A DNA stretch of 64,000 nt, from contig NZ_JABWGQ010000056.1 in NCBI RefSeq assembly GCF_014595975.1, forward strand, positions 161,160 to 225,159, read 5' to 3'. Made by a program: the position numbers and the translations under genes. Each line of letters opens with the position of its first letter. Positions within the stretch are counted from its first letter, which is position 1. This document shows, piece by piece, positions 1-7,335 of this stretch. This stretch comes from Sphingopyxis sp. LK2115. GTDB taxonomy: Bacteria > Pseudomonadota > Alphaproteobacteria > Sphingomonadales > Sphingomonadaceae. The notes below the pieces were generated by a model. That model made no database searches and had not been told where the DNA came from. It saw only the letters and a list, made by a program, of their open reading frames with translations.

Positions 1-1074
1 CTCAACGCCGCGAAACTCGAGCGCGCCGGTGGGCGGATCGGGGAACGGGCGCGGGTGCGCGGGAGCCGCGATGGTGGTCCCGGCGTTCAGCAGCTCGCTG
101 AGCCGCTCGGCGGCGCCGGCCGCGCGGAGCAGATCGCCATAAACCTCGGTCAGCGCGCCGAACGCGCCCGCGACGAGGCCGCCGGTGAGCACAAAGGCGG
201 CGATGGTGCCGCCGGTGATCGTGCCTTGGGCGACGCCCTCCGCCCCATACCAGAGCAAAGTGGTGATCGCGCCGAAAAGGAGGCCGATGACCGTCGCGGT
301 GATGATCGCGCGCAGGCGGATGCGGCGCTTGGCTGTGACGAAATTGGCCTCGACCGCGCTCGCAAAGCGCGCGGCTTCGCGTTCCTCCTGTCCAAAGGCC
401 TGGACGATCTTCATCGCGCCCATCTGTTCGGCGGTGGTCGCGCCGATGTCGGCGACGCGATCCTGACTGGCGCGTGACACTTTCTGGAGCCGCCGGCCGA
501 GAAGGACGATCGGCAGAATGATGACCGGAATGCCGAGCAGGATGCCCGCAGTCAGCTTTGGCGACAGGCTGAAGAGATAGGCGATGCCGCCGATCCCCAT
601 CACCATGTTGCGGAGCGCGACCGAAACGGTGGTGCCGACGACCTGTTCGATGATCGCCGTGTCGGCGGTCATGCGCGATGCGATTTCGGACGGGCGGTTT
701 TCCTCGAAGAATCCGGGCGCTAGGCGAAGCAGGTTGCGCTGTACCGCGCGGCGGATGTCGGCGACCGTGCGTTCGCCGAGCCAGCTGACAAAATAAAAGC
801 GAAGCGCCGTCGCCAGCGCCAGCACGCCGACGATCACGTAGAACAGCCGGAAATGCGGCGCGACGTCGCCGCCGCCGGCGATGAAGCCGCTGTCGATCAT
901 GGCCTTGAACTGATAGGGAATCGCCAGCGTCGCGAGCGCTGCGATGCAGAGTGCGACCGCGGCGATGACAAGTTGCAGCGGATAACGGCTGGCAAAGCGC
1001 CACACCATATGCAGACTGCCGAGCTTGCGGCTGGGACCGGCTTTGGCGGCGGGCTGGTCGGATTGGCTGGCCAT
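1..1074 (-). CDS. ABC exporter, fused permease/ATPase (C-terminus cut by window edge)
   Basis: The frame runs from an ATG at 1074 to the window edge with no stop, so only the first 358 residues are visible. They form the six-helix exporter domain of an MsbA/ATM1-type half transporter. The sequence includes the helix-coupling stretch GERTVADIRRAVQRNLL, then FFEENRPSEIASRMTAD, and the late-domain motif AFGQEEREAARF. The last residues (GALEFRGVE) are the usual entry into the nucleotide-binding domain, so Walker A and later motifs lie outside. Substrate cannot be told; lipid or drug export is the family norm. It is divergent from phaZ across about 175 bp. Confidence 0.85.
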   Translation of the reverse strand, partial: MASQSDQPAAKAGPSRKLGSLHMVWRFASRYPLQLVIAAVALCIAALATLAIPYQFKAMIDSGFIAGGGDVAPHFRLFYVIVGVLALATALRFYFVSWLGERTVADIRRAVQRNLLRLAPGFFEENRPSEIASRMTADTAIIEQVVGTTVSVALRNMVMGIGGIAYLFSLSPKLTAGILLGIPVIILPIVLLGRRLQKVSRASQDRVADIGATTAEQMGAMKIVQAFGQEEREAARFASAVEANFVTAKRRIRLRAIITATVIGLLFGAITTLLWYGAEGVAQGTITGGTIAAFVLTGGLVAGAFGALTEVYGDLLRAAGAAERLSELLNAGTTIAAPAHPRPFPDPPTGALEFRGVE

Positions 1075-1249
1075 GGCGTCGGCCCTAGCAGCGGGGCGAT
1101 GCGCGCTCAACGCCGCAAAATGCCGCCGCGGCTTCAAACGCCGTGAAGCAACACGAAATGATGCGTTGCACAATGGCGATCAACGCCTAGACTGCACGAC
1201 AGGGCAACGCCGAAAGAGCGCCCAACTGGACGCAAGGAAATCTCGATCG

Positions 1250-2470
1250 ATGCTGTATCACGCCTTTGACATGCAGAAGAACTGGCTGGCGGGCGCCAGC
1301 GCGCTGGCGACCGCGGGGGCGCAGGCAATACAGCATCCTGCCAATCCGCTCGGCTATTTCAGCGGCAGCCCGATGTTTGCCTCGGCGCTTGAGGTTTTTG
1401 CCCATGCCGCCGCGCCGCGCGGCAAGCCGCGGTTCGGATTGTATGAAACGGTCGTCGACGGCGCGACGGTGCGCGTGACCGAGGCCATCGAGGCGCGGCG
1501 GCCTTTTGGCCAGCTCAAGCATTTCAAGCACAAGGGCACGAAGAACGCGCCCAAGCTGCTGATCGTCGCACCGATGTCGGGCCATTATGCGACGCTGCTG
1601 CGCGGGACGGTCGAACGGATGCTGCCGGGCCATGACGTGTGGATCACCGACTGGCGCGACGCGCGCAACGTTCCGCTCGAAGCCGGCAAGTTCGATCTTG
1701 ATGACTATATCGACTATCTGATTTCGTGGCTCGAACATATCGGGCCGGGTGCGCATATGCTCGCGGTCTGTCAGCCGTCGGTGCCGAGCCTTGCCGCCGC
1801 GGCGATCATGGCGGCGTCGGGGCACAAATGTCGCCCGAAGACGCTGACGATGATGGGCGGGCCGATCGACACGCGCAAGGCGCCGACCGCGGTGAACGAA
1901 CATGCGACGACGCGGCCCTATGCCTGGTTCCAGGAAAATGTGATCGCGACCGTGCCCGCTTATTATCCGGGCGCGGGTCGCCGCGTCTATCCGGGCTTCT
2001 TGCAGCTCGCCGGCTTCATGTCGATGAACCTTGGCAACCACATGATGAGCCATTGGGAGATGTTCAAACATCTGGTCGAGGGCGACGGCGAAAGCGCCGA
2101 CAAGACCAAGGAATTCTATGACGAATATCGCGCGGTGTGCGACATGACCGCCGAGTTTTACCTGCAGACCGTCGATGTGGTGTTCCAGCGCCATCTGCTG
2201 CCCAAGGGCGCGTTCGAGCATCGCGGCGAGCTGGTGGACATCGGCGCGATCGAGGATATTGCGATTCTGGCGATCGAGGGCGAGCGCGACGATATTTCGG
2301 GGATCGGCCAGACCAGGGCCGCGCTGACGCTGGCGAAGGCGCTGCCCGCCGAGCGGAAGAAATATCTGTTGGCCAAGGGCGTCGGCCATTATGGCATTTT
2401 CAACGGCCGCAAATGGCGCGAGGAGATCGCACCGGTGGTCGAGGGGTGGATCCGCGCGCACGCGGGTTGA
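1250..2470 (+). CDS. phaZ: Intracellular polyhydroxyalkanoate depolymerase
   Basis: A 406-residue cytoplasmic alpha/beta hydrolase that would mobilise stored PHA granules to hydroxyacids. The nucleophile elbow is AVCQPSVP with Cys174 in place of Ser, as in intracellular PhaZ enzymes. Asp347/Asp348 and His380 (GVGHYGIF) are the expected other triad residues. The ATG at 1250 is chosen because a purine-rich AAGGAAA lies just before it and family similarity starts there; the frame is open further upstream. No signal peptide is seen, in line with an intracellular enzyme. No other PHA gene is adjacent. Confidence 0.9.
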   Translation: MLYHAFDMQKNWLAGASALATAGAQAIQHPANPLGYFSGSPMFASALEVFAHAAAPRGKPRFGLYETVVDGATVRVTEAIEARRPFGQLKHFKHKGTKNAPKLLIVAPMSGHYATLLRGTVERMLPGHDVWITDWRDARNVPLEAGKFDLDDYIDYLISWLEHIGPGAHMLAVCQPSVPSLAAAAIMAASGHKCRPKTLTMMGGPIDTRKAPTAVNEHATTRPYAWFQENVIATVPAYYPGAGRRVYPGFLQLAGFMSMNLGNHMMSHWEMFKHLVEGDGESADKTKEFYDEYRAVCDMTAEFYLQTVDVVFQRHLLPKGAFEHRGELVDIGAIEDIAILAIEGERDDISGIGQTRAALTLAKALPAERKKYLLAKGVGHYGIFNGRKWREEIAPVVEGWIRAHAG

Positions 2471-2502
2471 CGGCCGACCGGACGGCCGGTCGGGAGCAGC
2501 GT

Positions 2503-2937
2503 TCAGCGCTTTCGGCCGAAATGCCCCGGCAGGCTGACGGCGCGGGTCAGGCCGGGTCGCCAAGGGTCGATTTGCGGCGGCGGCATGATCTGGAAATCGA
2601 GGCGGCTGTCGGCCGGGACGATCTGATCGTCATGCGCCGCGCGCAAGCGAAGGGTTTCAATTTCGCGGTCGGTCTGGATGCCGAAACGCGTCCCCGCGAC
2701 CCAGCGCACCGTTCCCAGCATGGGTTGATGCCCCGGCAGGAATACGCTGATCCGTTCGCCGATGTGCAGCATGTGCGGCCCCTGTCCGCCGATGCCGGTG
2801 AGCGACACATTGCGCAGCGTGACGTCGAAGCGCCCCAGCCGTTCACAGCCGAGCGCCGCTTTCACCAACCGCGACTGGCGCGGCTGACGCTTCTCCTCCT
2901 GCGGCGTTGAGGCGGGGGTGGCCTCGGAATAGGACAT
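2503..2937 (-). CDS. PilZ domain protein
   Basis: A 144-residue single-domain protein. Residues 16-23 are arginine-rich (KRQPRQSR), where PilZ domains carry RxxxR. Residues 43-48 (NVSLTG) fit the (D/N)xSxxG motif, and a beta-rich stretch follows (FLPGHQPMLGTVRWV). PilZ domains bind cyclic di-GMP and act as effectors. RxxxR is not textbook here, so nucleotide binding is an inference. The gene is convergent with phaZ. The frame is open upstream of the chosen ATG, but similarity begins at MSYSE. Confidence 0.75.
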   Translation of the reverse strand: MSYSEATPASTPQEEKRQPRQSRLVKAALGCERLGRFDVTLRNVSLTGIGGQGPHMLHIGERISVFLPGHQPMLGTVRWVAGTRFGIQTDREIETLRLRAAHDDQIVPADSRLDFQIMPPPQIDPWRPGLTRAVSLPGHFGRKR

Positions 2938-3085
2938 GCGCGACTCAATATCTGCCGTCCGACTCCCACCCCGGACGGTTATCTTATTGGTCCCGATCCG
3001 CTTTCTAAAGGAAGAAGGTAAATATTTGGATATTGAGCGCGATGATTTTCCGGGGGCCGTCGTGCCGGCTCTCCGCCCGCCCGTC

Positions 3086-4936
3086 TCAATAAGCCAGCGC
3101 GCATCCATCGGCGCGCATTTCGCTTGCCGCGGCGTAAACGCGCGTATCGCCGTCCATGCGATGTTCGACGCATTGATAGCGCCCAAACCCGCCGTCGGGT
3201 TCACCCAGCGTCCAGCCGATGTCGGCAAGCCGTCGCCGACTGGCTTCGGGTACGCCGCTTTCGAGCCGCAAGAGGCCGGTCGGGCCAAGGCCCGCAGCAT
3301 CTTCGCCCATGGTTTCGGACGACCCTTCGTGATGCCAGCGCGGCGAGTCGCCCGCAGCCTGAATTTCGAGGCCATAATCGACGCGATTGACGATGATCTG
3401 CGCCTGGCCCTGTGGCTGCATGTCGCCGCCCATCACGCCGAAGCTCATCCACGGCACATTCCCCCGCGCCGCAAAGCCGGGGATGATCGTCTGGAACGGC
3501 CGCTTGCCGGGCGCGTAGATGTTCGGATGCCCGTCGACCAAACTGAACAATTGTCCGCGGTCCTGGAACATGAAGCCGAGACCGTCGGCGACCAGTCCCG
3601 ATCCCATGCCGCGGAAGTTCGACTGGATCATCGACACCATCATCCCGTCCTTGTCGGCGCAGCTGAAATAGGTCGTGTCGCCGTGGCTGGGCGCCTGTCC
3701 CGGATGGACCGGGGTGAGCAGGCGGTCGGGACGGATCAGTTTGGCGCGTGTCGCCGCATAATCCTTGGAGATCAGCCATTCGACCGGCACCTCGGCAAAA
3801 TGCGGGTCGGCATAGTAGCGTGCGCGATCCTCATAGGCGAGGCGCTTTGCCTCGGCTTGCAGATGGATCGACCGCGCCGACTGGAACCCCGCGCCCCTGA
3901 GGTCGAAATGTTCGAGAATGCCCAGCATCTGCAGGGTTGCGATGCCCTGTGTGTTGGCGCCCAGCGCATAGACGTCGGTGCCGCGATAATCGATCTTGTG
4001 CGGCGCAATCCATTCGGAGCGGTGCGCGGCCAGATCCTCGTAGCGCAGCCAGCCGCCGATCCGTTTGAAATAGGCGTCGATCGTCCGTGCGATCTCGCCT
4101 TCGTAAAAAGCGTCGCGGCCGCCTTCGGCGATCAGGCGAAAGGTGCGCGCGAGGTCGGGGTTGCGAAAAACCTGCCCCGCCGCCGGACCCTTACCGTCGT
4201 TCAGGCCATAGGTGCGCAGCGCATTGTCGATCTCTTCGATCCCGCGGCCAGGCTGGCGGAAACCGGCGAGGCTGCGGCGCATATAATAGGCGATCAGATC
4301 GGGGACCGGCGCCCCCGCTTCGGCATGCGCGATGACCGGTTCGAACAGGTCTTTCCACGGCAGTTTGCCGTAACGCCGGTGCATCGTCCACCAGCCGTCG
4401 ACGGCGCCCGGCACCGACACGCTGATCGCGCCATAGGCGGGCAGCGTGCCGCCCCTGGCGCGGCTGCGCACCGTCGCGAGATCGAGCCCGCGCGGGCTTT
4501 TCCCCGATCCGGCCAGTCCCGCGAGCTTTTTCGTCTTCGGATCCCAGATCATCGCATAGACATCGCCGCCGATGCCGTTCGCGGTGGGTTCGAGCAGGCC
4601 GAGACATGCGTTGATCGCGATCGCCGCATCGACCGCCGATCCGCCGCGCTTCAACATGTCGATCCCCGCCTGCGTTGCGAGCGGGTGCGCGGTTCCCGCC
4701 GCGCCGTTGAGACCATAAGCGGCGGTGCGCGAGGCGAAACTCGCGCCGACCGGACGGTCGCCGCTTTGCACGTCGGGCCGCACAAAGCGATCGGCGCCCG
4801 CTTCCCACACGCGCGGCAGTGAACCGTCAGGTTTTGCGGCGGCGGGCGCGACCTTCGGTTTCCTGCCCTCCGCACGGCCCGCTGTCGGCAACAGGGCGGC
4901 GGCGGGGACGGCGGCGAGAAGCGTGCGGCGGCGCAT
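3086..4936 (-). CDS. ggt: Gamma-glutamyltransferase
   Basis: A 616-residue N-terminal nucleophile hydrolase that cleaves or transfers the gamma-glutamyl group of glutathione and its conjugates. It starts with MRRRTLLAAVPAAALLP, a signal sequence that may be Tat-type, so it probably acts in the periplasm. The large-subunit motif GTAHPLATQAG is present. The autoprocessing and catalytic threonine is Thr421, in the HGDTTYFS context. The small subunit carries MVSMIQSN and PGKRPFQTIIPG. Length is within the family range for a precursor that self-cleaves. It may recycle thiols made with GshA, encoded 35 kb away (inference). Confidence 0.9.
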   Translation of the reverse strand: MRRRTLLAAVPAAALLPTAGRAEGRKPKVAPAAAKPDGSLPRVWEAGADRFVRPDVQSGDRPVGASFASRTAAYGLNGAAGTAHPLATQAGIDMLKRGGSAVDAAIAINACLGLLEPTANGIGGDVYAMIWDPKTKKLAGLAGSGKSPRGLDLATVRSRARGGTLPAYGAISVSVPGAVDGWWTMHRRYGKLPWKDLFEPVIAHAEAGAPVPDLIAYYMRRSLAGFRQPGRGIEEIDNALRTYGLNDGKGPAAGQVFRNPDLARTFRLIAEGGRDAFYEGEIARTIDAYFKRIGGWLRYEDLAAHRSEWIAPHKIDYRGTDVYALGANTQGIATLQMLGILEHFDLRGAGFQSARSIHLQAEAKRLAYEDRARYYADPHFAEVPVEWLISKDYAATRAKLIRPDRLLTPVHPGQAPSHGDTTYFSCADKDGMMVSMIQSNFRGMGSGLVADGLGFMFQDRGQLFSLVDGHPNIYAPGKRPFQTIIPGFAARGNVPWMSFGVMGGDMQPQGQAQIIVNRVDYGLEIQAAGDSPRWHHEGSSETMGEDAAGLGPTGLLRLESGVPEASRRRLADIGWTLGEPDGGFGRYQCVEHRMDGDTRVYAAASEMRADGCALAY

Positions 4937-5046
4937 GAGCGGGGATCCCTTGTTTGTGAAAAATCCACTGTTGCGGGACGCGGGCGGCTTCGCAAGGCCC
5001 GATTCGATATTCGCTCATGGCAAAAGAAAGGGCGCGGAAATGACAA

Positions 5047-5077
5047 AGCCCGCCGCGTGCCGGGGCACGGGCGGGCT
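5047..5077 (-). terminator. Intrinsic terminator after the 5099-5629 gene
   Basis: AGCCCGCC at 5047-5054 pairs with GGCGGGCT at 5070-5077, with more pairing inside. Read on the minus strand the stem is followed by a T-rich tail (TTTGTCATTT). It lies 22 bp beyond the stop of the upstream minus-strand gene. Confidence 0.75.
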
Positions 5078-5098
5078 CCTTGCCAAAGGTCGGGACTG

Positions 5099-5629
5099 TT
5101 AACGCAGGCCTGAAAAACGGATGTCCTGCACCCGGCCGTAGCGGACGTCGCAGGTGAACTTGCCGCGATCATAATAGCCGCCGCGACCCCAGCGACCGCC
5201 ATATCCGTCGCGAACGACGACGCGGCCCTTGACCTTGTAGCCGTCACGCTTGCGGTCGATGCTCGTCACTTCGGTAACGTCGGTGCGGCCATAGCGGCGA
5301 CTGCCATATTCGACGGCATCGACGCACTGGCGAACCGCACTGCGGCTGTTGCCATAGCGGCGATAATCATAGCCATAGCCATAACGCGGATCGCCATAGC
5401 GATCGCGATAGCGATAGTCGTAACGGTCGTAACGGTCGTAACGGTCGTTGTCCGATGACAGGATCGCCGCAAGGCCCCCCAGAACGATGGCACCGGCGAT
5501 GATTTCGCCCGCGCCGATTCCGTCGTCGTCATAACGGTCGCGCGCCATCGCGGGGGTCGCGCTCATCGCCAGCGCTCCCGCGGTGGCCGCGCCAATTGCG
5601 GCCCTGGTCAGATTGGCCTTCCTAGCCAT
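5099..5629 (-). CDS. Exported Arg/Tyr/Gly-rich protein, function unknown
   Basis: A 176-residue protein with a clear signal peptide (residues 1 to about 29, ending AMA). A glycine/alanine-rich hydrophobic stretch follows (GEIIAGAIVLGGLAAILSS), then a low-complexity region of RYD and YGYDY repeats. The C-terminal half is more ordered (AVRQCVDAVEYG, KVKGRVVVRDGYGGRW, FTCDVRYGRVQDI) and holds two cysteines that could pair. It resembles conserved hypothetical exported proteins of sphingomonads. No function is known to me. It has its own terminator and seems monocistronic. Confidence 0.75.
   Translation of the reverse strand: MARKANLTRAAIGAATAGALAMSATPAMARDRYDDDGIGAGEIIAGAIVLGGLAAILSSDNDRYDRYDRYDYRYRDRYGDPRYGYGYDYRRYGNSRSAVRQCVDAVEYGSRRYGRTDVTEVTSIDRKRDGYKVKGRVVVRDGYGGRWGRGGYYDRGKFTCDVRYGRVQDIRFSGLR
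5421..5447. repeat. Three tandem 9-bp units inside a CDS
   Basis: The unit TAACGGTCG occurs three times head to tail and encodes the repeated RYD tripeptides of the exported protein. Such a tract can change length by slippage without breaking the frame. Confidence 0.8.
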
Positions 5630-5785
5630 GGTTCGGTCTCCTCAAACAAGCGCAGGCGGCACGTCGCGGCCTGTTGGGGAGGGTTTAGCGATTCGGTGGT
5701 GACGCGGCGCTGAACCCGGCGCTTATCCGGCGTTCAGCCTTGGTTGGCCGAGGTTCATCTGGCGGAGGCGGTTGAGCCGACAGAA

Positions 5786-5815
5786 AAGCCCGCCGTCCAG
5801 CGGACGACGGGCCTT
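5786..5815 (-). terminator. Intrinsic terminator after the glycine-zipper gene
   Basis: A GC-rich hairpin (AAGCCCGCCGTCC paired with GGACGACGGGCCTT, slightly imperfect). On the minus strand it is followed by TTTTCTG. It lies about 35 bp past the stop at 5850. Confidence 0.7.
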
Positions 5816-5849
5816 AGGGACGGGCACGGACGCCAGAGCGTGCGGCCTG

Positions 5850-6644
5850 TCAGCAGATGCAGCGCGGCTTCGGCCTGGGTTTCGGCTTCCACTTTTTCTT
5901 GGCCACATGGCGTTTGCGCACCGGCACATTTTCATAATAGGTGCGCGTCGTCGTTTCGACCGTTTCGGTCACGACCGGTGCGCCATTGATGATCGTGGTA
6001 ACGACGACTCCCGGCGTGTACCAGCCATAACCATAGCCGTAGCCGCCGTGGTAATGGGTGGTTACATGGCCGCCGCGATGGTGGCCGCGGCTGCGCGCCA
6101 ACCATTGTTCGCATTTCTTCCTGTCTTCGGCGCTGCCGATCGCGCTGCCCGCGAGCGCGCCGAGCCCGCCGCCGATCAGCGTGCCTTCGGTGCGGTCGCC
6201 GCGCCCGGCGATGCGGTTGCCGGCGATGCCCCCCACGACAGCACCGGCAACCGCGCCGCCGACGGTGCCCCCCCGGCCACAGCGGCGTTCCATTTCGGCG
6301 TCATAATGCGGATCATAATCGCCGTGATACCAGGCATGGCCATAGGGCGGCGGGGGATAGGGGGCGCCATGCCCTTCGACCGTGCCTTCATAGCGGCCCT
6401 CGTAACGGCGGCCGTCCGGCGTTTCGTAGGTGCCGTCCCACGTGCCCGTCCAGCGACCCTCGGCATCATAGCCGCTGACGCGGCGATATTCGATTTCGCT
6501 GGGCACGCGGTCGGGATAGCCGGTGTAGACGCGCACGTCGGGATCGGCGGGCACGCCATAATCGAGCGCGGGCGGTTCGGCACGGGCGTGCACCGCCAGC
6601 AGCGCCGATCCCGCGGCCAGACCCAATAGCAAGATGGTGCGCAT
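5850..6644 (-). CDS. Exported glycine-zipper 2TM protein
   Basis: A 264-residue protein starting MRTILLLGLAAGSALLAVHARA, a signal peptide. This start is preferred over an in-frame ATG 14 codons upstream that would bury the signal. The middle holds GGTVGGAVAGAVVGGIAGNRIAG and GGGLGALAGSAIGS, the alternating glycine pattern of the 17-kDa surface-antigen/glycine-zipper 2TM family. The rest is Tyr/Gly/His-rich, and the C-terminus is very basic (KKKWKPKPRPKPR) and ends in Cys-Ile-Cys. It is likely envelope-associated; the exact role is unknown. Confidence 0.75.
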   Translation of the reverse strand: MRTILLLGLAAGSALLAVHARAEPPALDYGVPADPDVRVYTGYPDRVPSEIEYRRVSGYDAEGRWTGTWDGTYETPDGRRYEGRYEGTVEGHGAPYPPPPYGHAWYHGDYDPHYDAEMERRCGRGGTVGGAVAGAVVGGIAGNRIAGRGDRTEGTLIGGGLGALAGSAIGSAEDRKKCEQWLARSRGHHRGGHVTTHYHGGYGYGYGWYTPGVVVTTIINGAPVVTETVETTTRTYYENVPVRKRHVAKKKWKPKPRPKPRCIC

Positions 6645-6679
6645 GCCCAAGCTCCCTGTTCCCGGCGCGAACCGTTTGG

Positions 6680-6720
6680 TTAACAAGTTGTTAGCAAAAA
6701 GGGCGCGGATTCGCGAATCC
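6680..6720. promoter_or_regulatory. Palindrome and CtrA-like half-sites upstream of glycine-zipper gene
   Basis: TTAA-N7-TTAG at 6680-6694 matches the CtrA pattern TTAA-N7-TTAA at 7 of 8 positions. GGATTCGCGAATCC at 6707-6720 is a perfect 14-bp palindrome. Both lie 36-76 bp upstream of the start at 6644. Binding is not shown by sequence alone. Confidence 0.3.
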
Positions 6721-6848
6721 GTTAACCTTAAGGATTGCGTCCCGATTTGGGGCAGGTCGCGTGCCTTGATGGCAAGTTTCGGCCGGATGCGGGCGCTTAC
6801 CTTCCTCGCCCCGAGCGGGGAGGATTCTGGAACGTCAGCGCCGCCGCT

Positions 6849-7334
6849 TTACGCCAGCGCCGCCGCGATGCGCGCGACCAGCGCTTCGGCGCCCGCCTGG
6901 TCGGCGGCGGTGAAGCGGGCGGGAAGCGGGCTGTCGAGGTCGAGCACGCCGACCAGCCGGTCGGTCGCGATCACCGGCACGACCAGTTCGCTGCGGCTGT
7001 CGGCGTCGCAGGCGATGTGGCCGGGAAAGGCGTGGACATCGTCGACGCGCTGAGTCCTGCGCAGCCGCGCGGCCGCGCCGCACACCCCCTTGTCCAGCGG
7101 AATGCGGATGCACGCCGCCTTGCCCTGGAACGGGCCAAGCACCAGTTCCTGCCCGTCGAAGCGATAAAAGCCCGCCCAGTTGAGGTCGGGGATCGCCTGC
7201 CAGATCAGCGCCGCGACATTCGCCATATTGGCGATCCCGTCATGCTCGCCCGCGACCAGCGCCGCCGCCGCATCGCCCGCTTCGGCCCACCGCTCGGCGG
7301 GATCGGTGGCGGTGAAGGAGAGGGTGTAGCTCAT
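6849..7334 (-). CDS. msrC: Free methionine-R-sulfoxide reductase (GAF domain)
   Basis: A 161-residue GAF-fold cytoplasmic enzyme that reduces free L-methionine-R-sulfoxide. It keeps the three family cysteines: Cys75 (GKAACIRIP), Cys85 (KGVCGAA) and Cys109 (FPGHIACDADS). The flanking HAFPGHIACD and SELVVPV are typical of YebR/fRMsr. It begins 2 bp after the stop codon of the upstream prolyl oligopeptidase gene, so translation is probably coupled. With msrA at 27.5 kb the window covers both a free-Met and a protein-bound repair activity. Confidence 0.9.
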   Translation of the reverse strand: MSYTLSFTATDPAERWAEAGDAAAALVAGEHDGIANMANVAALIWQAIPDLNWAGFYRFDGQELVLGPFQGKAACIRIPLDKGVCGAAARLRRTQRVDDVHAFPGHIACDADSRSELVVPVIATDRLVGVLDLDSPLPARFTAADQAGAEALVARIAAALA

Positions 7335-7335
7335 C

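Noticed and set aside
2..1003. A 333-codon arginine-rich frame on the minus strand
   Set aside because: It is out of frame with the ABC exporter, which has proper transporter motifs and runs off the window edge.
5421..5447. Short tandem repeats as a CRISPR array
   Set aside because: Units are 9 bp, contiguous and inside a coding region; no spacers. No CRISPR-like array was seen anywhere.
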